DNA from: Desulfarculus sp.
GTDB taxonomy: Bacteria > Desulfobacterota > Desulfarculia > Desulfarculales > Desulfarculaceae
NCBI GenBank assembly: GCA_020216805.1
Contig: JAIWNN010000126.1
Location: 1-10,382, forward strand
DNA length: 10,382 nt
Direction: 5' to 3'
A model generated the notes under the pieces. It worked only from the letters and a program-made list of their open reading frames with translations. It did not search any database and was not told the origin of the DNA. This document shows, in pieces, positions 5,377 through 10,382 of this stretch. Position 1 is the first letter of the stretch. Every line of letters begins with the position of its first letter. Made by a program: the position numbers and the translations under genes.

Positions 5377-7239
5377 CTAGGCTTCCAGGAAGCGGCGGTG
5401 CCAGAGGGCCGCGTTGATCAAGGCCCAGAGCACGTGGTTGTGGTTATGGGTCCCGGCCAGATGCTGGTCCATCAGCCGGCGCACCTGGGCCGGCTCCAGG
5501 AAGTCGCGCACCAGGGGGCTGGCCGGCAGCAGGTCCTCCATCAGGGGCCGGAGCTGGCCGCGCAAGAGGTTCTTGACCGGCAGGGAGTAGCCCTGCTTGC
5601 CCCGGTCCACCACCTGGTCCGGCACCAGGCCCCGGATGGCCTGGCGCAGGATGTACTTGGTGGTGAATCCCTTGAGCTTGAACCAGCCCGGCAGCTTCCC
5701 GGTGAACTCCACCAATTCGTGGTCCAGGAAGGGCACCCGAACCTCCAGGCTGGTGGACATGCTCATCTTGTCCACCTTCATCAGCACGCTGTCGGCCATC
5801 ACCAACTTCAAGTCGGCGTAGATCTGGCGGTCCAGGCTCTGATGGCTGTTGCAGTGGCGCAGAATCTCGCGCACCGGGGCGAAGGCGTCGATGCGGATCT
5901 CGGAGCGCACCTGGCGGTTGAACAGGGCCTCGGCCTGGCCGGGCAATAGGAAGTACTGCCAGCGCAGGTGCAGGCCCTCGGCTGGCAGGTTCAACCCCTC
6001 GGCGTAGCGCTTGAAGATGTTGATGAGGCCCTTTTTCTGGGGCTGGTCGGGCAGGCGGGCGGCCAGGGCCCCGGCCAGGGGGGCGACCCCGGGTATCTTC
6101 TCCACCCAGGCCGCGGCCTTGGCGGCCTTGAAGCGGTCGTAGCCGCAAAAGACCTCGTCCCCGCCCTCGCCGGAGAGCACCACGATCACCTTCTCGCGGG
6201 CCTTGCGGCAAATCAACATCAGGGGAATGGCCGACAGGTCGGTCATGGGCTCGTCCAGGTGGTAGACCGCCGCCTCCAGGTCGTCCATGCTCAGACCATC
6301 GATCATCAGCACCTCGTGGTCGGTGCGATAATGGGCCGCCATGGCGTTGGCGTATTCCAGCTCCGAGAAGCTCTTGTCGGGATAGGCGATGGCGAAGGTG
6401 TGCAGGGGGTCCACCCCCAGCTCGCGCATCTCGGCGGTGACGGTGGTGCTGTCCAGGCCGCCGGAGAGAAAGACCCCCAGGGGCACGTCGCTCATCAGAC
6501 GGCGCTTGACCGCCAGCTTGATCAGCCGGCGCAGCTCCTCCACCGCCTCCTCCGGGCGGGAAAAGGCGGGCGCGAACTTCAGATCCCAGTAGCGCCGCTC
6601 ATCCAACTGGCCGGTCTGCAGGTCGAAAATCGCGTAGTGGCCCTGGCGGAGCTTGTTGACGCCGGCGAAGAGGGTGCGGGGGGCGGGGGTGAACTCCCAG
6701 CCCAGGTATTCGTAGAGGGCCTGGGGGTCCACCCGGCGCTGGAATCCGGGCCAATCCAGGATGGCCTTGATCTCGTTGGCGAAAACCAGGGTCCGTCCGT
6801 CGTGGTGGTAGTAGAGCGGCTTGATGCCCAGGCGGTCGCGGCCCAGCATGATCCGGTTGGCGCGCTCGTCCAACACCGCGAAGCAGAACATGCCGTAGAG
6901 CTTCTCGATGACCGCCGGACCCCATTCCTCGTAACCGTGCAGCACGGCTTCGGAATCGGAGTTGGAGCGAAAGACGTGGCCCTTGGCGATCAACTCCCGG
7001 CGCAGGTCCTGGTGGTTGTAGATCTCGCCGTTGACCACGATGTGGACCTGGCCGTCCTCGTTGTGCATCGGCTGGCGGCCGCGCTCGGACAGATCGATGA
7101 TGGACAGGCGGGAATGGCCCAGGGTGGCCGCCTGGCCCAGGTAGACGCCGCTGGCGTCCGGCCCGCGATGGGCCAGGGTCCGGCACATGGTCTCGGCCAA
7201 GCCCTGGTCAGGCCAATTGAAGCCGCAGATGCCGCACAC
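5377..7239 (-). CDS. asnB: Asparagine synthetase (glutamine-hydrolysing), AsnB type
   Basis: Glutamine-dependent amidotransferase: an N-terminal Ntn domain releases ammonia from glutamine and a C-terminal ATP-pyrophosphatase domain transfers it to an adenylated carboxylate. The 620-residue protein starts at a GTG (7239) so that C2 (MCGICGF) becomes the N-terminal nucleophile; AGGAG lies eight bases upstream. Glutaminase residues seen: HRGPD (24-28), RLSIIDL (44-50), VNGEIYN (69-75), SDSEAVLHGY (94-103). The synthetase domain has the PP-loop SGGLDS at 259-264, LSGEGGDEVFCGYDRF at 355-370 and VRVPFLDHELVEF at 500-512. All catalytic signatures are intact and the length is normal for the family members found in polysaccharide clusters. 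In such clusters AsnB-like enzymes often amidate uronic acids rather than make asparagine; the neighbours here favour that, but it is inference. It lies 66 bases after the epimerase gene, with an 8-bp hairpin in the gap. Confidence 0.95.
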   Translation of the reverse strand: MCGICGFNWPDQGLAETMCRTLAHRGPDASGVYLGQAATLGHSRLSIIDLSERGRQPMHNEDGQVHIVVNGEIYNHQDLRRELIAKGHVFRSNSDSEAVLHGYEEWGPAVIEKLYGMFCFAVLDERANRIMLGRDRLGIKPLYYHHDGRTLVFANEIKAILDWPGFQRRVDPQALYEYLGWEFTPAPRTLFAGVNKLRQGHYAIFDLQTGQLDERRYWDLKFAPAFSRPEEAVEELRRLIKLAVKRRLMSDVPLGVFLSGGLDSTTVTAEMRELGVDPLHTFAIAYPDKSFSELEYANAMAAHYRTDHEVLMIDGLSMDDLEAAVYHLDEPMTDLSAIPLMLICRKAREKVIVVLSGEGGDEVFCGYDRFKAAKAAAWVEKIPGVAPLAGALAARLPDQPQKKGLINIFKRYAEGLNLPAEGLHLRWQYFLLPGQAEALFNRQVRSEIRIDAFAPVREILRHCNSHQSLDRQIYADLKLVMADSVLMKVDKMSMSTSLEVRVPFLDHELVEFTGKLPGWFKLKGFTTKYILRQAIRGLVPDQVVDRGKQGYSLPVKNLLRGQLRPLMEDLLPASPLVRDFLEPAQVRRLMDQHLAGTHNHNHVLWALINAALWHRRFLEA

Positions 7240-7276
7240 GGGGGCAACTCCTCACCGGCTGGGGGTCTGGGGCGGG

Positions 7277-7295
7277 GCCGCCGGGGGCCGGCGGC
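7277..7295 (-). promoter_or_regulatory. 8-bp GC hairpin between the epimerase gene and asnB
   Basis: 7277-7284 pairs perfectly with 7288-7295 (GCCGCCGG/CCGGCGGC) around a 3-base loop. It sits 11 bases after the epimerase stop and about 37 bases before the asnB start. The bases that follow in the transcript are C-rich with no T-run, so it is not a standard terminator. It may mark an RNA-processing, stability or attenuation site within the operon. Confidence 0.45.
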
Positions 7296-7305
7296 GGATG
7301 TTGGG

Positions 7306-8289
7306 CTAAATATACCCGTGCTGGCGATACCATTCACCGGTGCGCCGGAGGCCGTCGTCAAGTTGCACCCGGGGCTCGTAGCCCAGCTCGGCCCGGGCGC
7401 GGTCGATGCGGAAGGCCCGGTTCTGGCGGAACCAGTCCGCCCGGCGGCGAAAGATGGGCGGCTCCCAGGGCAGGGGCTTGAAGATCACCTCGCACAGGGC
7501 GCTGGCGGCGTAGACCGGCCAGAAGGGCACGTGCACGATCTGGACCTTGGTGTCCAGCGCCCGGGCGATGCGCAGCACCAGGTCCTTGATGGTCAGGTAC
7601 TCCGCGTCGCCGATCAGATAGGCCTTGCCGACCACCCCCGGCGCGGTCTCGGCCAACTCGAAGGCGTCCACCAGGTTGTCGATGTACAGCGGGTGATAGA
7701 AGGCGTCGCCCGGGCCGGCCATCACGAAACGGCCTTTGGCCACCCGGCGGTAGATCATCAGGAAGCGGGCCGGATCGCCAGGGCCGAAGATGGCCATGGG
7801 CCGCAGGGTGGTGGCCTCCAGGCCCTGGTCCACGAACTGGTTGACCACCAGCTCGCCCTGGTGCTTGGTGTACTGGTAGTAGTCCTCGGGCGCGATGGGG
7901 GTGTCCTCGTCGCCCGGGGGGTGGTCCACGTTGCCGTGCACGCCCTGGGTGGAGCAGTAGACCAGGCGGCGCACCCCGGCCATGAGGGCGGCCTGGCACA
8001 GCCGCCGGGTGCCCTCCACGTTGACCTCCCAATACTCCTTTTGGGGGCGGTTGACCTCGCGGAAGGCCGCCGCCAGGTGGTGCACCACCTCGCAGCCGTC
8101 CACCAGCCGTCGCAACAGGGCCGCGTCGGTGACCGAGCCTAGGGTCAGCTCCGCGCCCAGGGCCTTGAGCTCCTCGGCGAACAGGCCGGGCTGATTGTCC
8201 AGCACCCGCACCGCGTCGCCGCGCTTAAGCAGCCTGCGCACCAAATGGGACCCGGTGAAGCCGGTGCCGCCGGTGACCAATACCCGCAT
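7306..8289 (-). CDS. NAD(P)-dependent epimerase/dehydratase (extended SDR)
   Basis: Extended short-chain dehydrogenase/reductase of 327 residues, acting probably on a nucleotide sugar in the cytoplasm. The Rossmann motif is VLVTGGTGFTGSHLV (3-17; G7, G10 and G13). VVHHLAAAFREV (68-79) follows, then the catalytic set with YCSTQGVHG (111-119, S113/T114) and YYQYTKHQGE giving YX3K as Y138 and K142, then LRPMAIFGPGDP and the FYHPLYIDNLVDAF segment found in UDP-sugar and 3-beta-HSD-like members. The ATG at 8289 has GAGGA three bases upstream. There is no good promoter in the 91-base gap before it, so it may be read from the beta-barrel gene's promoter. The following asnB gene begins 66 bases later. 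A GalE, a uronate epimerase or a sterol/hopanoid-type dehydrogenase are all possible; the glycan setting favours the first two. Exact reaction cannot be told. Confidence 0.9.
   Translation of the reverse strand: MRVLVTGGTGFTGSHLVRRLLKRGDAVRVLDNQPGLFAEELKALGAELTLGSVTDAALLRRLVDGCEVVHHLAAAFREVNRPQKEYWEVNVEGTRRLCQAALMAGVRRLVYCSTQGVHGNVDHPPGDEDTPIAPEDYYQYTKHQGELVVNQFVDQGLEATTLRPMAIFGPGDPARFLMIYRRVAKGRFVMAGPGDAFYHPLYIDNLVDAFELAETAPGVVGKAYLIGDAEYLTIKDLVLRIARALDTKVQIVHVPFWPVYAASALCEVIFKPLPWEPPIFRRRADWFRQNRAFRIDRARAELGYEPRVQLDDGLRRTGEWYRQHGYI
7309..7314 (-). promoter_or_regulatory. Possible weak -10 element (TATATT) for asnB
   Basis: TATATT, five of six matches, overlaps the last codons of the epimerase gene. 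The -35 position at 17-base spacing reads GTGAAT, only three of six. A start near 7302 would put the 8-bp hairpin at the head of the leader, as in the acyltransferase gene. Tyr-Ile codons alone explain the AT bases, so the call is weak. Confidence 0.2.
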
Positions 8290-8303
8290 CTGTCCTCAAC
8301 TTC

Positions 8304-8358
8304 GCCGCGGCGTCGGCGCGGCCGGAAACAAGGGAGCCGGCCGCCGCCAGGACGGCCG
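8304..8358 (-). terminator. Two GC hairpins after the OmpW-like gene; weak terminator candidate
   Basis: In the 91-base gap, 8338-8343 pairs with 8353-8358 (CGGCCG, 6 bp) and 8304-8309 pairs with 8317-8322 (GCCGCG/CGCGGC, 6 bp). The first stem in the transcript is followed by GCTCCCTTGTTTCC, a broken T-rich run. It may partly end the barrel transcript, but no clear promoter restarts it for the epimerase gene, so read-through is likely. Confidence 0.22.
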
Positions 8359-8380
8359 ACCGCCCGGGTTCACGATATGC

Positions 8381-9115
8381 CTAGAAATACCAGCGCAGAC
8401 CCAGCGAGTAGGAGAGCGTGTCCAGGTCGTAGCTGAAATCCCGGCGCAACAGGGTGTCGCCGCTGTCGCTCACGATGGTGTAGGAAACGTCGGTGGAGGC
8501 CAGGTTCCAACGCACGTCGGCGTTGATGGCCACGTTTTTCCAGACGAAATAGTCAAGACCCACGCCGAAGGTGAAACCCAGGGCCGGGTCGGTCTTCATG
8601 TTGCGCACCCGTCCGCTTTTCATCCACTCCAGGGTGTCGACGTTGGCCGGCTTGGCCGCCATGTGGGCATCGAACTCGGCCTGGCCGCTCCAGCCATAGC
8701 GCCACCAGTTGTTCTCCTCGAAATTCGGGGAGTTGTAGGTGAGGCCCACCACGCCGTAGGGGGCCAGGTTCCACTGCTTGAAGTGATGACGGAGGTTCAG
8801 GCCCAGGGTGAAGGTGTTCCAGTAGAGATTTCCGTCCTTCTCCATGGTGGCGCCGAAGCGGTCGTATTCCAGCGAAACCCCGCCATAGGGGCAGAGGACG
8901 AAGAGCATGTTGAAGTTGGTGGGATACCACTCGGTGCGCTCATCGACCGCGCCGCTGGTGATGGTGCCCACGAAATCCTTGTCGCCGGTGAGCTGGAAGC
9001 TCTTCCAGCGGGTGCCGACGGCTACTTCCTTGATCAGCTCGGCCTGGGCCAGGCCGGCGGTGGCAACCAGCAAGACCGCCAGGACGGCGGCCGAAAACAG
9101 TCCCCGGGTTTTCAT
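8381..9115 (-). CDS. OmpW-like outer-membrane beta-barrel protein
   Basis: Secreted outer-membrane protein of 244 residues. Residues 1-25 form a classic signal peptide: MKTRG, a hydrophobic core (LFSAAVLAVLLVATAGLA), and AQA before a likely cut at A25/E26. The mature part alternates polar and aromatic residues in strand-like runs, for example the TFTLGLNLRHHF, APYGVVGLTYNSP and GFTFGVGLDYFVWKNVAINADVRW segments. It ends RWYF with a C-terminal phenylalanine, the usual BAM assembly signal. The YFVWKNVAINADVRW stretch resembles OmpW and OmpA-like small barrels (about eight strands). The ATG at 9115 is chosen over the longer frame to 9226 because the signal peptide starts there, GGAG lies six bases upstream, and a good promoter lies at 9198-9226. 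It could form a small channel or scaffold; a link to the glycan genes is only suggested by its position. It may share a transcript with the downstream epimerase gene. Confidence 0.85.
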   Translation of the reverse strand: MKTRGLFSAAVLAVLLVATAGLAQAELIKEVAVGTRWKSFQLTGDKDFVGTITSGAVDERTEWYPTNFNMLFVLCPYGGVSLEYDRFGATMEKDGNLYWNTFTLGLNLRHHFKQWNLAPYGVVGLTYNSPNFEENNWWRYGWSGQAEFDAHMAAKPANVDTLEWMKSGRVRNMKTDPALGFTFGVGLDYFVWKNVAINADVRWNLASTDVSYTIVSDSGDTLLRRDFSYDLDTLSYSLGLRWYF

Positions 9116-9197
9116 GCGATGCTCCAAAAATGGCCATGGCGGCGGTTGGATTTCGGCTCCGGTCGCCCCAAGATCGGCCGGGGTCGGGTCGGAGCAA

Positions 9198-9226
9198 AGG
9201 GTAATGAACGCGGGGCGAAAATGCAA
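9198..9226 (-). promoter_or_regulatory. Sigma70-type promoter for the OmpW-like gene
   Basis: Minus strand: TTGCAT (9226-9221), 17-base spacer, TACCCT (9203-9198), which keeps the key T, A and final T of the -10. A start near 9191 gives a leader of about 76 bases to the ATG at 9115. The position agrees with the signal-peptide start and excludes the longer reading frame. Confidence 0.45.
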
Positions 9227-9242
9227 GTGCTTTTAGCCAGGT

Positions 9243-9255
9243 GCCCCGTTGGGGC
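9243..9255. promoter_or_regulatory. Short inverted repeat between the divergent promoters
   Basis: GCCCC-GTT-GGGGC, a 5-bp perfect stem that lies between the two opposed -35 elements. It could be a regulator site serving both genes, or chance in GC-rich DNA. The rest of the 218-base gap holds only the two promoters and ribosome sites. Confidence 0.2.
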
Positions 9256-9258
9256 GCA

Positions 9259-9287
9259 TTGACCGGCCGCCGGTGGCGTGATACCTT
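9259..9287 (+). promoter_or_regulatory. Sigma70-type promoter for the PF03706-type membrane-protein gene
   Basis: Plus strand: TTGACC (9259-9264, five of six), 17-base spacer, TACCTT (9282-9287, key T, A and final T kept). A start near 9294 gives a leader of about 40 bases to the TTG at 9334. It is back to back with the promoter at 9198-9226, about 33 bases apart. Confidence 0.45.
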
Positions 9288-9322
9288 GCCGCAGGCCGGG
9301 AGGCGGCCGGGGGATGCACCCA

Positions 9323-9328
9323 GGGAGG
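9323..9328 (+). promoter_or_regulatory. Ribosome binding site deciding a TTG start
   Basis: GGGAGG ends five bases before the TTG at 9334. The in-frame ATG at 9349 is 20 bases from it and has only a GCGGGC stretch nearby, so the TTG is the better start of the membrane-protein gene. Confidence 0.6.
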
Positions 9329-9333
9329 CGGAC

Positions 9334-10308
9334 TTGGCGGCGGGCAGAATGGGCGCGTGGTTGCGGATCGCCGTCAGCGGCGGTTTGATGCTGGTCTTGC
9401 TGGGCTGGCTGGTGGACCTGCGGACCGCGGCCCGGGCCCTGGCCGGGGCCCACTGGGGTCCCTTCGCCTGGCTGGCCTTGTGGATCACCGCCGACCGCTG
9501 GCTGATGAGCTACAAGTGGCGGCTGCTGCTCACCTGCCGGGGCCTGGAGGTGGGCTCCTGGGAGGCCTTCCGGGCCTACTACGTGGCCTCCTTCGCCGGC
9601 TGTTTCCTGCCCAGCACCGTGGGGGCGGACGCCATGCGGGTGGCGGCGGTCAGCGGCCCGGCCCGGCCCAGCGCCACGGTGGCGGCCTCGGTGGTGGTGG
9701 AGCGGGCCCTGGGCTTCGTGGCCGCGGCCCTGGCCGCGGTGCTGGCCCTGTTCCTGCTGGCCGGCCTGGCCAAGGAGCTGCCCCCGGGGGTGATGGCCTG
9801 GAGTCTGGGGCTGCTGGCGGCGGCGATGCTGGCGGTGGCCGCCAGCCTGATGGGGCCGTTGGCCGCCTGGCTGGAGGGCCTGGCCGCCCGCTGGGAGGGC
9901 CGGCACAAGGTCGTCTCCTGGCTGGGACGCTTCCTGGCCGCCTATGGCATCTACCGCCGCCACCAGGGCGTGCTGGTCTGGTTCCTGTTCCTCTCCCTGA
10001 TCGAACAATCGGTGCCGGTGGTGGGCACCTGGCTGGCGGCCCTGGCCCTGGACATCCCGCTGACTTTACTGGAAGCCGCGGCGGTGGCCCCGGTGGCCCT
10101 GCTCTTCACCCGCATCCCGGTGTCCCTGTCCGGCTTCGGGGTGGTGGAGGGCCTGTACGTGGCCTTTTTCAGCCTGGTGGGGCTCACCGCCACCCACTCC
10201 TTCCTGCTGGGCCTGGTGGCCAACCTCTCGGTGCTGGTGGCCACCCTGCCCGGGGCCCTGTTCTACGCCCGGGGCGGGTTCCGCTCCCCGCCGGCCGCCG
10301 GGGCCTAG
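9334..10308 (+). CDS. PF03706-type integral membrane protein (AglD/MprF-TM-like, flippase-like domain)
   Basis: Polytopic inner-membrane protein of 324 residues resembling the lysylphosphatidylglycerol-synthase TM/UPF0104/AglD family (PF03706), linked to lipid flipping or glycolipid transfer. Family signatures: DRWLMSYKWRLLL near the second helix, then YYVASFAGCFLPSTVGADAMR (consensus ...LPs.~GgD..R), an intervening run of hydrophobic helices, and RIPVSLSGFGVVEGLYVAFF (consensus PiSigGlGvrEg). About eight hydrophobic segments are visible. I prefer the TTG at 9334, which has GGGAGG five bases upstream, over the in-frame ATG at 9349, whose ribosome site is poor, and over the GTG at 9241, which lies upstream of the promoter at 9259-9287. 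The gene is divergent from the beta-barrel gene and 3 bp ahead of a further reading frame. It could move a polyprenyl- or phospholipid-linked sugar alongside the GT2 enzyme; that is inference. Confidence 0.85.
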   Translation: MAAGRMGAWLRIAVSGGLMLVLLGWLVDLRTAARALAGAHWGPFAWLALWITADRWLMSYKWRLLLTCRGLEVGSWEAFRAYYVASFAGCFLPSTVGADAMRVAAVSGPARPSATVAASVVVERALGFVAAALAAVLALFLLAGLAKELPPGVMAWSLGLLAAAMLAVAASLMGPLAAWLEGLAARWEGRHKVVSWLGRFLAAYGIYRRHQGVLVWFLFLSLIEQSVPVVGTWLAALALDIPLTLLEAAAVAPVALLFTRIPVSLSGFGVVEGLYVAFFSLVGLTATHSFLLGLVANLSVLVATLPGALFYARGGFRSPPAAGA

Positions 10309-10311
10309 GCC

Positions 10312-10382
10312 ATGGCCGCGCCCCCAGCCGCCAGCCAGCCGGAACCGGTCGGAGTCCCGGCCCCGCCGGTCGCGCCGGTCGC
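10312..10382 (+). CDS. Start of an unidentified gene, Ala/Pro-rich N-terminus (runs off right edge)
   Basis: An ATG three bases after the TAG of the preceding membrane-protein gene opens a frame that stays open to the window end (about 23 complete codons): MAAPPAASQPEPVGVPAPPV... It is rich in Ala, Pro and Val. There is no clear ribosome site, so translation would rely on coupling to the upstream gene; the same TAG-GCC-ATG junction is used at 2230-2238 between two genes that are clearly real. The stretch is too short to assign a family. Confidence 0.45.
   Translation, partial: MAAPPAASQPEPVGVPAPPVAPV

Noticed and set aside
7277..7295. Intrinsic terminator between the epimerase gene and asnB
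   Set aside because: The stem is strong but is followed by a C-rich run without T's on the minus strand and no T-run on the plus strand either.
5968..8142. Very long plus-strand open frame (724 codons) opposite asnB and the epimerase gene
   Set aside because: It is the codon-aligned antisense of real genes. CTA, TCA and TTA codons are rare at this GC level, so the opposite strand stays open. Its translation is Gln/His/Gly/Ala-rich low-complexity sequence with no family motif.
9116..9226. N-terminal extension of the beta-barrel frame
   Set aside because: The signal peptide starts at the ATG at 9115, and the promoter at 9198-9226 overlaps the extension.
9221..9238. Sigma54-like site on the minus strand (CTGGC...TTGCA)
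   Set aside because: GG and GC are 12 bases apart instead of the required 10, so it does not fit the -24/-12 promoter; the TTGCA is better read as part of a sigma70 -35.
2227..10317. Repeated GGCCATGGCC palindrome at start codons (2227-2236 and 10308-10317)
   Set aside because: A stop-GCC-ATG-GCC junction produces it by chance at this GC content; two copies are not enough to call a repeat element.
1..10382. tRNA, rRNA, CRISPR array, insertion sequence or phage genes
   Set aside because: No cloverleaf-like or rRNA sequence, no regularly spaced repeats, no transposase or integrase motifs, and no target-site duplications were seen.

Overview
The window is a very GC-rich stretch (little AT except at a few promoter-like spots) from a Gram-negative bacterium. 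Gram-negative is supported by a signal-peptide-bearing outer-membrane beta-barrel gene and by O-antigen/capsule-type assembly enzymes. The phylum cannot be fixed from sequence alone. The GC-rich, SPASM- and AsnB-containing glycan locus would fit a deltaproteobacterial (Desulfobacterota-like) genome, but that is a guess. Eight of the nine complete genes end in TAG, which is unusual at high GC.

Layout: nine genes lie on the minus strand. In transcription order (right to left) they are: an OmpW-like beta-barrel protein (8381-9115); an NAD-dependent sugar epimerase/dehydratase-like protein (7306-8289); a class-II asparagine synthetase, AsnB type (5377-7239); a left-handed beta-helix acyltransferase (4484-5230); a radical SAM/SPASM protein overlapping it by ATGA (3477-4487); a GT4 glycosyltransferase (2236-3420); a small YdjM/DUF457 membrane hydrolase-like protein (1687-2232); a DPM1/GtrB-like GT2 polyprenyl-phosphate glycosyltransferase (720-1682); and the N-terminal part of a Wzx-type flippase that runs off the left edge (1-704). 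On the plus strand, divergent from the barrel gene, are a PF03706-type (AglD/MprF-like) integral membrane protein (9334-10308) and the first codons of a further gene (10312 onward).

How it fits together: the minus-strand block reads as part of a surface-polysaccharide or glycolipid locus. It supplies sugar-nucleotide tailoring (epimerase, AsnB amidotransferase), decoration (acyltransferase, radical SAM enzyme of unknown substrate), glycosyl transfer (GT4, lipid-linked GT2) and export (Wzx). No initiating phosphoglycosyltransferase, Wzy polymerase or ligase is visible, so the locus must continue to the left or elsewhere. Gene spacings of 3-15 bp from the GT4 gene to the flippase gene imply one tightly coupled transcript.

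Regulation readable by eye: a good sigma70-type promoter inside the 3' end of the radical SAM gene aimed at the GT4-to-flippase block; a perfect TATAAT followed at once by two tandem hairpins ahead of the acyltransferase gene; an 8-bp hairpin between the epimerase and asnB genes; and a pair of back-to-back promoters between the barrel gene and the plus-strand membrane gene. No RNA genes, CRISPR arrays, insertion sequences or convincing intrinsic terminators were seen.
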